This document shows positions 28,715-36,992 of a stretch of DNA of 36,992 bases, one piece after another. Both the position numbers and the translations under genes were made by a program. The DNA comes from an uncultured Lachnospiraceae bacterium (GTDB lineage: Bacteria; Bacillota; Clostridia; Lachnospirales; Lachnospiraceae). The stretch covers positions 1-36,992 of the forward strand of contig CAKRRJ010000015.1 in NCBI GenBank assembly GCA_934394615.1. The letters are read 5' to 3'. Each line of letters opens with the position of its first letter. The stretch's first letter is position 1. The notes beneath the pieces were generated by a model. That model did no database searches and was not told the origin of the DNA. It saw nothing but the letters and a program-made list of their open reading frames with translations.

Positions 28715-30565
28715 ATGAAAAAGAAAAAAACACTGAAACTGCTTACCCCGGTCACCAAAACCGTTTTTCTTGGCTACCACGCCAGCCAGAAAGCTTCCTA
28801 TCTGCAGCTGCCGAAAAACTACCGCGAAGATCTTTTGGAGGAAGATATCAAAAACGGCGCATCCATCTACAAGCCCTGCGCTGCTGAGTCCGGAAATTTT
28901 TCCAATTACACCATCATCTCCGCTCCAACACAGGAAGACGGATACCGCGCTGTTTTATATCTCGCTTCCCAGGCGGCTGCTGCAAACTGCGAAGAGGAAG
29001 AGGGAGATGACGAAATCGAAGACTATACCCCCACAAAAGATCCTTCTGACGAATACATTCATTATGAGGAAGATTTTTCCCGCATCCCGCTCATTCCTTC
29101 CTGCGATCTGACCGACTATGACGCACCGTCATCAGACAACACGTTCGGCATGGCATTGCAGATGGAAATGCAGAAAAATAACATGCGGCGCACCCCCTGG
29201 TGGATGGACTGCAGCATCAACGCTGTCTGCATTGTAGAACATTCTGCTGATGATCCTTTTTTCCGCCTGGCAGCCGTTTGCGACTCCACCATCGAGAACC
29301 TGAAACGTTTTGAGCACAATGAACATGTCTATGTCCTGATCATCGGCTCCGATATCAGTACAGATGACTTCAGCATCAACAAAACGATGCTGGAATACAC
29401 TGCTCCTTATTATAATCTGCAGTGCGAGGAAAGCGAACTGAAAGCATACCACCACAAACTGTTTGAGGATCTGACGCTCCAGTATAAACTGTCCTTTTCC
29501 AAAAACACAGACACCAGGCTGCTCTCCGAAAAGCTTGCCTCCATTGATCCGGACAGACCCTGTGCGACTTATGAAAAAACGCTGAAATACATTCTGCACA
29601 CCAATGCCAAACTTCCTGTCACTCCGGATATTTTCAAAAAAATGGGTCTGAGCCAGATGGTCAACCTGGCGGAAGAACATCCGGAAATCAAACAGATGCA
29701 GAACTCCCTGTTTGGCATGGAGGCCGTGAAAAAGGAACTGGACGGTATTATGAATGTGCTCCGCTACAATAAGATCCGGGAAGAACACAAGCTCAAGCCG
29801 CTGAATTACCACAAGACCTTCTTATTCATCGGCGCTCCGGGAACCGCTAAAACAACCATGGCACAGATTCTGGCAGACCAGATGGCAACCGAAGGATTCC
29901 TGCGCGGAAACCGGTTTGTGAGTGTCAACGGTGCCCAGTTAAAAGCGCCTTTCCTGGGACAGACCGCCTCTCTGGTCCATTCCCTGTTTGAGGAAAACGA
30001 TGCCATCCTCATCGATGAAGCCTACTCCTTAACCTCCTCACAGGGCGGGGAGATGGACAGCTACGGCCAGGAGGCGCTCGCCCAGCTCATGATCGAACTG
30101 GAAAAGCACGCGAAAGATAAGCTCATTATCTTTGCCGGCTACGGAGGAAAAAAAGTTTCCCGCGAGCACAACAAGATGCTCCAGTTTATCGAGGCAAACC
30201 CGGGACTCAAAAGCCGCATCAACACCACCATCTACTTCGATTCCTATGAACCGGATGTTATGGTGCAGATCACACACCACCTGGCATCTGCCTCCGGCCT
30301 GACCATAGCAGCCGACTGCGATCCGCTCATCCAAAACTACTTTGCGCAGCGCATGCGCAAAAACGACTTCGGCAACGGACGTGAGGCAAGAAGCCTGCTC
30401 GAACAGTGCCAGGTCGCACTCGCGGGACGTCTGTTAAAAGGGGAAGCGAAAGAAGAATCGGATTACTCACTTATCACCAAAGACGATGTTGCGGATACCA
30501 TCCGGGCATTCTCTGAGATGAACTGCCAGCAGCAGGGTGTTTCTGCGAAATTCGGATACCTATAA
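28715..30565 (+). CDS. CbxX/SpoVK-like AAA+ ATPase, 616 aa
   Basis: AAAGGAG lies before ATG 28715. The N-terminal 330 residues, with an acidic stretch around 85-120, are unfamiliar and may recognise substrates. The C-terminal part is an AAA+ module: Walker A GAPGTAKTT (373-381), Walker B AILIDEAY (D434/E435), sensor region FAGYGG, and an arginine-finger candidate in NPGLKSRI. This matches the CbxX/CfqX-SpoVK family. The C-terminus ends FGYL, with a penultimate tyrosine as in HbYX tails that open proteasome gates. With the ClpP-like partner it may form a protease, but no ClpX-type IGF loop is evident. Confidence 0.8.
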   Translation: MKKKKTLKLLTPVTKTVFLGYHASQKASYLQLPKNYREDLLEEDIKNGASIYKPCAAESGNFSNYTIISAPTQEDGYRAVLYLASQAAAANCEEEEGDDEIEDYTPTKDPSDEYIHYEEDFSRIPLIPSCDLTDYDAPSSDNTFGMALQMEMQKNNMRRTPWWMDCSINAVCIVEHSADDPFFRLAAVCDSTIENLKRFEHNEHVYVLIIGSDISTDDFSINKTMLEYTAPYYNLQCEESELKAYHHKLFEDLTLQYKLSFSKNTDTRLLSEKLASIDPDRPCATYEKTLKYILHTNAKLPVTPDIFKKMGLSQMVNLAEEHPEIKQMQNSLFGMEAVKKELDGIMNVLRYNKIREEHKLKPLNYHKTFLFIGAPGTAKTTMAQILADQMATEGFLRGNRFVSVNGAQLKAPFLGQTASLVHSLFEENDAILIDEAYSLTSSQGGEMDSYGQEALAQLMIELEKHAKDKLIIFAGYGGKKVSREHNKMLQFIEANPGLKSRINTTIYFDSYEPDVMVQITHHLASASGLTIAADCDPLIQNYFAQRMRKNDFGNGREARSLLEQCQVALAGRLLKGEAKEESDYSLITKDDVADTIRAFSEMNCQQQGVSAKFGYL

Positions 30566-30571
30566 TATACA

Positions 30572-30598
30572 GGGCTGTCGCATTTGCGACAGCCCTTG
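30572..30598 (+). terminator. Terminator after the AAA+ gene
   Basis: GGGCTGTCGC (30572-30581) pairs with GCGACAGCCC (30586-30595), loop ATTT, followed by TTG. The U-tract is poor, but the 10-bp GC-rich stem between convergent genes makes termination likely. Confidence 0.65.
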
Positions 30599-30602
30599 TG
30601 GC

Positions 30603-31388
30603 TTAAATGCGGAGAATTTTTTCATACACCACCGTATCCTTCTCCGTAATCCGGCGGTCCATATGGTGGTGTCCGAAAAACCACTGACTGTACTCCGTAC
30701 CCTGCTTTACGCGCTCCAGATACTCCATGAGCGGATCTGTTCCGGCCCCTTCTTCCAGCAGTGCCACCGAAGAGGAAGGACCCTCATGCGACAGGATCAC
30801 ATCTACTTTTCCTCCATGCTTTCTCAGCATCTCCATTCCATGCCGCATCTCGGATTCCGATGGCATTTCCGCGCGCCACCATGTCTTCTCTTCGACTCTG
30901 GTAACACCGCCTTTTCGTTCCAGGCGTTTCTTCTTTTCTAAAAACAGCGGATCGTCCTGTTTTAACACACCTGCCGTATAGTCCCGCTGCAGTGCCGCAT
31001 CGTCTGCCAGCCCCCGAATATCGTGCGATCTCGCTCCGCCGAACATAAACATGCTGGTTCCGCCGATGCAGTAATACTCACCGCGCATGAGGTGAATGAC
31101 ATGCTCGCGGATCTTATGCACCGTTCCGCCATTCCATGTTTCTGTCGGGAGTGACTGGAGTCTGGTAAAATTCTCATGGTTGCCGTCAATAAAGCAGGTC
31201 GTGTACGGTTTTTCTTCCAGCCAGTCCAGCCACCAGCGCTCCCGCTTACTCTCTTCCGGATCCCATACAAGGCCAAAATCCCCGCAGATGATCAGATAGT
31301 CCGCCCTGGTGAGCCGTTCCTGATCCGGAAATGTCTGTTTGTTGAATCTGCGCGGCTCTCCGTGAATGTCTCCTGTAATATAAATCAT
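30603..31388 (-). CDS. Calcineurin-like metallophosphoesterase, 261 aa
   Basis: Ordered metal-binding motifs: GDIHG at the N-terminus, GDFG, GNHE, then SHEG and FGHHH near the C-terminus. These are the five signatures of the calcineurin-like phosphoesterase fold, which binds two metals and hydrolyses phosphomono- or diesters. A cytosolic enzyme with no signal peptide. Substrate not deducible. It is followed upstream by a small unknown gene that may be co-transcribed. Confidence 0.9.
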   Translation of the reverse strand: MIYITGDIHGEPRRFNKQTFPDQERLTRADYLIICGDFGLVWDPEESKRERWWLDWLEEKPYTTCFIDGNHENFTRLQSLPTETWNGGTVHKIREHVIHLMRGEYYCIGGTSMFMFGGARSHDIRGLADDAALQRDYTAGVLKQDDPLFLEKKKRLERKGGVTRVEEKTWWRAEMPSESEMRHGMEMLRKHGGKVDVILSHEGPSSSVALLEEGAGTDPLMEYLERVKQGTEYSQWFFGHHHMDRRITEKDTVVYEKILRI

Positions 31389-31403
31389 GGGCGCTCCTCC
31401 TCT

Positions 31404-31811
31404 TTATTCTGCACTCGCGCGGCATACCGGTTTTCTCTCTCCCGGTTTCAGGCAGATGGTCCCGCAGGAGGTTCTGACCTTTAACGCCGTGCTTCCCCGG
31501 TTTTCCAGATACCACGGGCATCCATCTGTCTCTTCCATGTAAAACTCGACGGTCTGGTCTCCCGGGAAATACCGAAGATCGATCCGCCCATCTTCCAGGC
31601 CGTCCTGTCCGCTCATGACCAGATAGCTGTCCTGACGAATCCCAATATGGGAATACCCGAAATACTCCAACGGCTTTCCATCCTCAGAATCTTTTGGAAC
31701 ATAAAAAAGAGAATCGAAATAATATGCACAGGCATCGGAAAGCACTAAAAGAACATTTCCTGGTTCAATCGGCACTGCCTGCACTTCTGTATCTTTCCAT
31801 TTTGTATCCAA
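31404..31811 (-). CDS. Unknown protein, 135 aa
   Basis: I choose TTG 31811 as the start because a perfect AGGAGG stands 8 nt upstream; the frame extends further but without a comparable site. The protein looks like a beta-rich single domain (VLLVLSDACAYYFDSLFYVP, YFGYSHIGIRQDSYLVMSGQ, ...GTICLKPGER) of unknown family. It lies 15 bp before the phosphoesterase start and is probably its operon partner. No signal peptide. Confidence 0.65.
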   Translation of the reverse strand: MDTKWKDTEVQAVPIEPGNVLLVLSDACAYYFDSLFYVPKDSEDGKPLEYFGYSHIGIRQDSYLVMSGQDGLEDGRIDLRYFPGDQTVEFYMEETDGCPWYLENRGSTALKVRTSCGTICLKPGERKPVCRASAE

Positions 31812-31906
31812 TTGCTTTTCCTCCTGTCTTTGTTCTTTTACTTTCATATTTAACATATCATAATTCAAAAACAGGAAAATTTCACTTTTCAAATTTTTAT
31901 GTAAAA

Positions 31907-31952
31907 AAATCCACCAGAACGCACCGTTTTCCGGTATGTTCTGGTGGATTTT
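31907..31952. terminator. Bidirectional terminator
   Basis: AAATCCACCAGAAC (31907-31920) pairs with GTTCTGGTGGATTTTT (31938-31952), with A-run on one side and T-run on the other. It separates the unknown gene from the pseudogene. Confidence 0.85.
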
Positions 31953-31954
31953 TC

Positions 31955-32808
31955 TTATTTCTGTGTTCCGTTTCTCTTCTGTGCTTTTACCCGGATCGTG
32001 TCCTCGTACATCTTCATGTCTGCCTCGTTGCGCAGATCGGTGATCGATGCCTTGGGATAATCCTCGGACAATGCGTAGCCACAGGCATAACTACGGAAGA
32101 ATGTTGTCCGCGTAACCGATCTTAATGGTTCCCTTTTTCTCCAGCCATTTTCGTTCCTGCTCACTTAATCCGGAGGAAGCTGCCGAAGTTTTTCCATTGT
32201 ACTTTAAATGAACCTTTTCATTGTAATACCAGTCGGACTGCAGAATCTTTGTGATGGCGTCGTTCAGTTCTGTATACAGTCCCGGGCTTTTTTTGCTCAC
32301 CGCGAAATAGTACGGCGAATATCCGATCCGCACAATGGAATTCCAGTGATAGCGCATGATCTCATTCTCGGAAACGATAGTGGAGACGATGGCATCCAGT
32401 TTTCCGCTGTTCATGTCCGCGTAGCGCTCGGCACTGCTCTCGTACAGCTCACTCTGACACTCAATGCCATTCTCCCTGCACCAGTCCTCAAACAGCCCAA
32501 CCTGGACACTGCCCTTGTTGATGCCGACCCTTGCGCCCTGGAACGTAGACGGATCGGTTGCCGTCATATCGGTCCTGTCCTCCCGGACAAACAGGTAATA
32601 GTACTCTCTGCCCTGTTCCTCCGTCGCGTAGCTGATATCCTGCGCACGCGCCCTCCTGATAACCCGGATAGATCAGGCAGCCTACGCGGACGGTCTTTAA
32701 CGGCTGGCTGTCCGCTGCCTGCGCGCTTAGGCTGGGCGCTGCCAAAAGCAGCACTGCCAGAATCAGCATCATCCAGGTTCTTCCCAGATTGTTTCGTTTG
32801 TCTTTCAT
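31955..32808 (-). pseudogene. Decayed solute-binding domain / GGDEF protein
   Basis: Remains of one protein in several frames. A signal peptide and the start of a periplasmic-binding domain (AADSQPLKTVRVGCLIYPGY) are read from 32808. Then there is a frameshift near 32640-32660, after which the binding domain continues in another frame (GARVGINKGSVQVGLFEDWC, ...KWLEKKGTIKIGY). It then breaks off near 32097 directly into the C-terminal end of a GGDEF domain (ITDLRNEADMKMYED) in yet another frame. The middle, including the GGDEF active site, is deleted. The intact form would have been a membrane-bound sensor making cyclic di-GMP. Confidence 0.8.
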
Positions 32809-32913
32809 CTCTTGTCTCCAAATGCATGCTCAACGTTGTTCCATAAATCTTAACACTATTTTAGCACGTCCACAGAAACTCTTCCATCAAAACAACAAAA
32901 CAAAAATCAAACC

Positions 32914-33789
32914 TTAAAAGACATCTAAATCCAGCCCGTTCACTACCGACCCATCATACCCGGCGTCTTTGATCTCCTGCAGGATGGCTTCGTTTCTGCG
33001 CGCCATCTCGGCTTCCACGTCCACCGTGTTGTCCTGGATCTCCATGTGATAGATGCGGTGGTAGGTGACCAAAAGCTTCGGCTGCGCTTTCTGTGCGATC
33101 TTCGCCAGGTCTACACTCAGGGTGTGGACTTCCCGATGGTATTTCTGCCACTTCGGTTCCCTCGCGGAAAGTCCGGCAGTGTACTCCACCTCATGCAGAA
33201 GGATGTCGCAGTCCTTTGCTTTTTCTGCCACGATCTCAAGCGGCGCGGTATCGCCGCTGATGACAATCACCTTGTCCGGCGTGGTAAATTTAAAACCATA
33301 GCTCTCGAGCGTGCCGTGGCTGACCGGGAACGCCTCCACCGTCACACGGTCATCCCGGTAAATGATGCCGGTCTGAATTGCCTTCGCCTCTACCTTATAG
33401 CCTTCCTCGTTGGCTTTCTCAAAGCCGTGAATGCGGAAATCAATGTCCACGGCATAGGCCTTCTGAATATAGTCTGTCATCTCACAGATGCCCTTCGGCC
33501 CAAACACCTTAAGCGGCTCCTTGCGCTCTAACACCCACGGGGTAAAGATAAGATCGGAATAACCAGCCGTGTGATCGGTGTGCAGATGGGTGCAGAATGC
33601 CACCGTCAGGCGGTCCGGACGCAGGGCGTCAATGCCTTTCTGGTATGCCTTTGCAGCCTGGCGCACCACGCCAGGTCCGAAATCTACAAGATACGCGCGG
33701 TCTCCCACTACCACTGCGGAAGAAGGTCCGCTGGCATTCGGACACGCGTTCGGCGTGCCGGTGCCAAGAAGTACAAGTTTTGTTTCCAT
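32914..33789 (-). CDS. MBL-fold metallo-hydrolase (RNase Z-like), 291 aa
   Basis: Metal-binding THLHTDHTAG motif, later SHG, SGDTAP and a histidine near YHRIYH complete a metallo-beta-lactamase fold closest to the RNase Z/arylsulfatase group. ATG 33789 (METKLVLLGTGTP) is the natural start, with GGAG 11 nt upstream. The N-terminal LGTGTPN is typical of this group. Whether it acts on tRNA 3' ends or a small molecule cannot be told. It follows nhaC on the same strand at 27 bp and may be co-transcribed. Confidence 0.8.
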   Translation of the reverse strand: METKLVLLGTGTPNACPNASGPSSAVVVGDRAYLVDFGPGVVRQAAKAYQKGIDALRPDRLTVAFCTHLHTDHTAGYSDLIFTPWVLERKEPLKVFGPKGICEMTDYIQKAYAVDIDFRIHGFEKANEEGYKVEAKAIQTGIIYRDDRVTVEAFPVSHGTLESYGFKFTTPDKVIVISGDTAPLEIVAEKAKDCDILLHEVEYTAGLSAREPKWQKYHREVHTLSVDLAKIAQKAQPKLLVTYHRIYHMEIQDNTVDVEAEMARRNEAILQEIKDAGYDGSVVNGLDLDVF

Positions 33790-33816
33790 AATATAATACA
33801 CTCCAAATATTCTAAT

Positions 33817-35211
33817 TTATCTCTGCCCGTCCATGCCGTCCACATGTTTCATCGAGATTCCGGTAAAGCCATAAAAGATGCTGAACAGCGGAGTCAGATA
33901 TAACAGGAACAGGTACGGGAAGAATACCGACCACGCAACGCCCAGCGTGCCTGCCATGTATACACAGTAGCCGTGCCACGGGATCATCGGACCAGAAAGG
34001 GTTCCGGAATCTTCCAGCGTCCGTGAGAGAATCTCCGGGGCGATCTTTCTTGCCTGGAACAGCGGCTTCATCATGTTGCCGGTCAGCACATGGGACATTG
34101 GCTGGGAACAGCTGATGAGGCTCGTCACATAACCAACCAGAAGGCTTGCCACGATCAGGCTTCCATCGCTGTTGATGCGTCCGGTGATGGCATTTAAGAT
34201 GTTGCCCAGGACACCGAGACGGTCTAACATGCCGCCCATGCCGACTGCAAAACAGATGATCGCCACATACTGCAGCATGCTGCTCATGCCGCCGCGGTTT
34301 AAGATGGTCTTTAAGATAGCCTCCTCAATCTGGGTGCTGTAACCGTTGTATGCCACACGGATGATGCTCTGCAGCGTCGCGCCCTGATAGAACCAGGATA
34401 CCGCGCCCGCGCAGACTGCGGAAAGTCCCAGAGAAACAATGGCATTGACCTTGCAGAGCAGCAGTACGATGATGACTGCAGCCGGAAGCAGGGTTACAAG
34501 TCCCAGCTTAAACTCTCCCTGAAGGGCATCGATGTAGACCAGCAGGTTTCCTTCCTCATAAGCGCCGGAAGTCTGGCTGATGCCAAGAACCGTAAAGATC
34601 ACAAGGCTGATGACAAAGGTTGGAAGCGTGGTCCACAGCATGGAACGCACATGGTCATTTAACTTTGCTCCCGCCACTGCTGGCGCAAGGTTTGTAGTAT
34701 CGGACAGCGGGCTTAACTTGTCGCCAAACATGGCTCCGCAGATCACGGCTCCCGCTACCATGCCAGGATGGATGCCCATGGCATTTCCGATCGCCATCAT
34801 GGCAACACCGGCACTTCCCACAGAACCGTAGGAGGTTCCGGTCACCAGGCTTAACACCGCGCAGAACACCAGGGTCAGCGGTAAAAGCCAGGTGGGATTG
34901 ATCATCTTTAAGCCGCCTACAATAATAGAAGCAATGGTTCCGCTCTGCAGCCAGGTTCCAATCATCACGCCGATGGACATTAACAGACAGAGTGTCGGCA
35001 CAACGACACGGATGGCATCGTACGCGCCGCTCACCACATGATCGTAATTGATCTTTAACACTTTGCAGAACAGGTAGATGATGATCCAGCTTAAGAATAA
35101 GCCAATCATTGGGCCGCCTGTTTTCAGCCGGATACAGACTGCAACGGATCCGATGATCAGAAGCAGCAGCAAAAGCGACTGCGGCATATTGAGTTTCTTT
35201 TCTTCGTTCAT
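33817..35211 (-). CDS. nhaC: NhaC-family Na+/H+ antiporter, 464 aa
   Basis: About 11-12 hydrophobic segments along the whole length, the family signature GAMFGDKLSPLSDTTNLAP, and a second conserved block TSYGSVGSAG. NhaC antiporters exchange Na+ (or Li+) for protons or, in some members, malate/lactate couples. Start near MNEEKKLNMPQS. The length is typical. The substrate is inferred from the family. Confidence 0.85.
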   Translation of the reverse strand: MNEEKKLNMPQSLLLLLLIIGSVAVCIRLKTGGPMIGLFLSWIIIYLFCKVLKINYDHVVSGAYDAIRVVVPTLCLLMSIGVMIGTWLQSGTIASIIVGGLKMINPTWLLPLTLVFCAVLSLVTGTSYGSVGSAGVAMMAIGNAMGIHPGMVAGAVICGAMFGDKLSPLSDTTNLAPAVAGAKLNDHVRSMLWTTLPTFVISLVIFTVLGISQTSGAYEEGNLLVYIDALQGEFKLGLVTLLPAAVIIVLLLCKVNAIVSLGLSAVCAGAVSWFYQGATLQSIIRVAYNGYSTQIEEAILKTILNRGGMSSMLQYVAIICFAVGMGGMLDRLGVLGNILNAITGRINSDGSLIVASLLVGYVTSLISCSQPMSHVLTGNMMKPLFQARKIAPEILSRTLEDSGTLSGPMIPWHGYCVYMAGTLGVAWSVFFPYLFLLYLTPLFSIFYGFTGISMKHVDGMDGQR

Positions 35212-35420
35212 AGTAAATCGTTCCCCTCTCCCACGGTCCTGCGCGCTGCCATTTTTGAATAACTCTTACGACAAATCACAAGTTTTTCAATAGTTTAACG
35301 CGTTAAACCGCAAAACATTGTTTCATTATACCGAAGTTTCTAAAAAAATGCAAGACTTCCTTATCCGTTTTGCCGGAAATTCTGCTGGAAATCTTTTAAA
35401 TTCTATGGTATCCTGTCTTT

Positions 35421-35433
35421 AATGAGAATCATT
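35421..35433. promoter_or_regulatory. Fur-type box
   Basis: AATGAGAATCATT differs in one base from the core AATGATAATCATT of the classical Fur box. It lies about 190 bp upstream of the TM1266/hydE start, in the presumed promoter region of that operon. PerR or Zur are the other family options. Confidence 0.6.
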
Positions 35434-35461
35434 TAGCTTCCCGACACTAAGGGCACGGCAT

Positions 35462-35490
35462 GTTACTGTTCACGCGTTGCGCAAACAGCA
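35462..35490. repeat. MITE-like repeat, left-end fragment
   Basis: GTTACTGTTCACGCGTTGCG followed by CAAACAGCA, identical to the left end of the copy at 21092. The rest is missing. Confidence 0.8.
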
Positions 35491-35553
35491 TTTTCTTGCC
35501 CTGCGTGAAAGGTCCGCCTGGTTCACTGCCCTTCCACAGCCGCAGTCTGTTCA

Positions 35554-35586
35554 GCCGTACCTTTCGGGGTGCGGCTTTTCTTTTTT
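35554..35586 (+). terminator. Leader terminator (attenuator candidate) before the hyd genes
   Basis: GCCGTACC (35554-35561) pairs with GGTGCGGC (35568-35575), then TTTTCTTTTTT. It ends only 33 bp before ATG 35620, so it either ends an upstream transcript or lets the leader control entry into the operon. Confidence 0.7.
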
Positions 35587-35619
35587 ACAATGATCTCAAA
35601 AATCATTACAGGAGGATTT

Positions 35620-35871
35620 ATGGAAACACGCGTTGCTGTTATGAGTATCATCGTGGAAAACCCGGATTCCGTGGAAAAATTAAATGCCATGCTGCATGAG
35701 TATGGCCAGTACATCATCGGAAGAATGGGAATTCCCTACCGTCCAAAGCACATCAGCATCGTATCCATCGCCATGGACGCACCGCAGGATACGATCTCCG
35801 CTCTGGCCGGTAAACTTGGAAACCTGGAGGGAGTCAGCGTCAAGACCGCTTACTCCAATGTGATCGGATGA
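35620..35871 (+). CDS. TM1266-type iron-only hydrogenase system regulator, 83 aa
   Basis: AGGAGG lies 5 nt before ATG 35620. A single small ACT/NikR-C-like ferredoxin fold: METRVAVMSIIVENPDSVEK, HISIVSIAMDAPQDTISALAGKLGNLEGVSVKTAYS. Proteins of this type are encoded beside [FeFe]-hydrogenase maturation genes in anaerobes and are named hydrogenase system regulators (TM1266). The ATGA overlap with hydE shows translational coupling. A Fur-type box lies upstream. Confidence 0.85.
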   Translation: METRVAVMSIIVENPDSVEKLNAMLHEYGQYIIGRMGIPYRPKHISIVSIAMDAPQDTISALAGKLGNLEGVSVKTAYSNVIG

Positions 35872-36911
35872 CGGATCTCATCTCCCTCATTGACCTGCTG
35901 GCGGAGCGTCACGCCCTGTCGCACGAGGAATACCGTGCGCTTGTGGAAGGTCAGACCCCGGAACTGGCGGCCTATGCCGCCAAAAAAGCCGATGCCATGC
36001 GCCGCGAAATCTACGGCACGGATGTCTACGTCCGAGGACTCATTGAAATCGGAAACTACTGCCGGAATGACTGCATCTACTGCGGCATCCGCAAGTCTAA
36101 CGCCAACTGCGACCGCTACCAGCTCACCCGGGAACAGATCCTGGAATGCTGTGAGGATGGCTGGAACCTCGGTTTTCGCACCTTTGTGCTGCAGGGTGGG
36201 GAAGGCATTGTACCGATCAGCGAAGTCTGTGAGCTGGTCCGCGAGATCAAGTCGCGCTACCCGGACTGCGCCGTTACCCTGTCGTTAGGGGAATATTCCC
36301 GCGCGGATTACCAGGCTATGTTCGATGCCGGGGCCGACCGCTATCTGCTCCGCCACGAGACGGCAGACAAGGCCCATTACGAGAAGCTGCATCCTGCTTC
36401 CATGTCGTTCGACAACCGGATGCGCTGTCTGCGGGACTTAAAAGAGATCGGCTACCAGGTTGGATGCGGCTTTATGGTTGGTTCTCCTTACCAGACCCCG
36501 GACTGCCTTGCCACCGATTTAACATTCATTGAAACCTTTCAGCCGGAGATGTGCGGCATCGGCCCGTTTATCCCGCAGAAGGACACTCCGTTCCGCGATA
36601 TGCCAGCCGGAACCGCAGATCAGACCATCTATCTGCTCTCTCTCATCCGGCTCATCAAACCGAACATCCTGCTTCCCGCTACCACCGCCCTCGGCACCAT
36701 TGCCCCGGATGGACGGGAAAAGGGAATTCTGGCAGGTGCTAATGTTATGATGCCGAATCTCTCTCCGGTGTCCGAGCGCAAAAAATATGCGCTCTACGAC
36801 AACAAAATCTGCACCGGCGATGAATCCGCCCAGTGCCGCTCCTGCTTAAACCGCCGCATGGAATCCATCGGCTATACCATTGTCACCGCACGGGGTGACA
36901 TCATAAAATAA
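35868..36911 (+). CDS. hydE: [FeFe]-hydrogenase H-cluster radical SAM maturase HydE, 347 aa
   Basis: Radical SAM motif C-RNDC-IYC (CxxxCxxC, around residue 63-70) for the 4Fe-4S cluster, followed by GG-EG and GCGFMVGSPYQT. The C-terminal MESIGY and CRSCLNRR segments match HydE rather than BioB or HydG. HydE is one of the three maturases (with HydF and HydG) that assemble the H-cluster of [FeFe]-hydrogenase, working on the dithiolate-iron precursor. Length is typical. It is translationally coupled to the TM1266-type gene; hydF/hydG would be expected nearby. Confidence 0.9.
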   Translation: MTDLISLIDLLAERHALSHEEYRALVEGQTPELAAYAAKKADAMRREIYGTDVYVRGLIEIGNYCRNDCIYCGIRKSNANCDRYQLTREQILECCEDGWNLGFRTFVLQGGEGIVPISEVCELVREIKSRYPDCAVTLSLGEYSRADYQAMFDAGADRYLLRHETADKAHYEKLHPASMSFDNRMRCLRDLKEIGYQVGCGFMVGSPYQTPDCLATDLTFIETFQPEMCGIGPFIPQKDTPFRDMPAGTADQTIYLLSLIRLIKPNILLPATTALGTIAPDGREKGILAGANVMMPNLSPVSERKKYALYDNKICTGDESAQCRSCLNRRMESIGYTIVTARGDIIK

Positions 36912-36934
36912 GAACATTTACAATCTGACGGAAG

Positions 36935-36992
36935 GTTGCAAAATCTGCTGCCACGGCTGTATCATACGGCATTTTCAGTTCAGAAAATGCCT
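36935..36992. mobile_element. MITE-like repeat, cut by the window edge
   Basis: GCAAAATCTGCTGCCACGG and then GTATCATACGGCATTTTC...GAAAATGCCT, matching the right half of the copy at 21092; the terminal GAACAGTAAC would lie outside the window. It follows hydE closely. Confidence 0.75.

Overview
The window looks like a chromosome segment of a spore-forming, anaerobic member of the Clostridia, most likely Lachnospiraceae. The basis is a sigma-K-type sporulation sigma factor, an [FeFe]-hydrogenase maturase (HydE) with its TM1266-type partner, a DUF4364-like protein, DUF5716/DUF5717-like proteins, and Gram-positive AAAGGAG ribosome-binding sites throughout. This assignment is inference from gene content; no 16S rRNA gene is present.

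Left part (about 235-15448): after two minus-strand tRNA genes (Met-CAU, cut by the window edge, and Val-UAC) lies an integrated element of about 15.2 kb that I read as an inovirus-like (filamentous phage) prophage. In order it holds a leftward-bounding promoter with a LexA (SOS) box on the start site, two unknown or DNA-binding early genes, a small OB-fold/SSB-like protein, tiny membrane proteins, a pVIII-like major coat protein with a strong terminator behind it, a run of small membrane proteins, a Zot/pI-like Walker ATPase, a large pIII-like surface protein, a pVI-like membrane protein, a Cys-rich miniprotein, an HUH-type Rep behind three stacked hairpins, four small minus-strand genes, a 2.5-kb gene-free zone packed with hairpins, and an IS30-family DDE transposase at the right edge. 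Thirteen copies of one near-palindrome (TGTCCAAACGTCTGGACA) occur in the element and none outside it; six sit just upstream of Shine-Dalgarno sequences. A 16-bp direct repeat (235-250 and 15433-15448) frames the element.

The gene-free zone (11460-14171) is the most unusual part. It contains duplicated units whose stems have changed on both sides while the loops and junction motifs stayed the same. This is the signature of selected secondary structure, either a large structured RNA or functional folds of phage single-stranded DNA.

Middle and right part (15487-36992): host genes. An operon-like TPR / DUF5716-like / DUF5717-like set (minus); a DUF4364-like gene; galE; a sigma-K gene without a pro-sequence; an unusual pair made of a PolC-derived protein that has lost catalytic residues and an Rnl/DRB0094-like RNA ligase; a WYL regulator divergent from a ClpP-like peptidase plus CbxX/SpoVK-like AAA+ ATPase, with a palindrome over the shared promoter; a calcineurin-like phosphoesterase; a decayed solute-binding/GGDEF gene; an MBL-fold hydrolase; an NhaC antiporter; and a Fur-box-preceded TM1266/hydE pair. 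A 133-134 bp MITE-like repeat with GTTACTGT termini recurs in the host intergenic regions (full copies at 21092 and 23018, fragments at 21047, 35462 and the right window edge).
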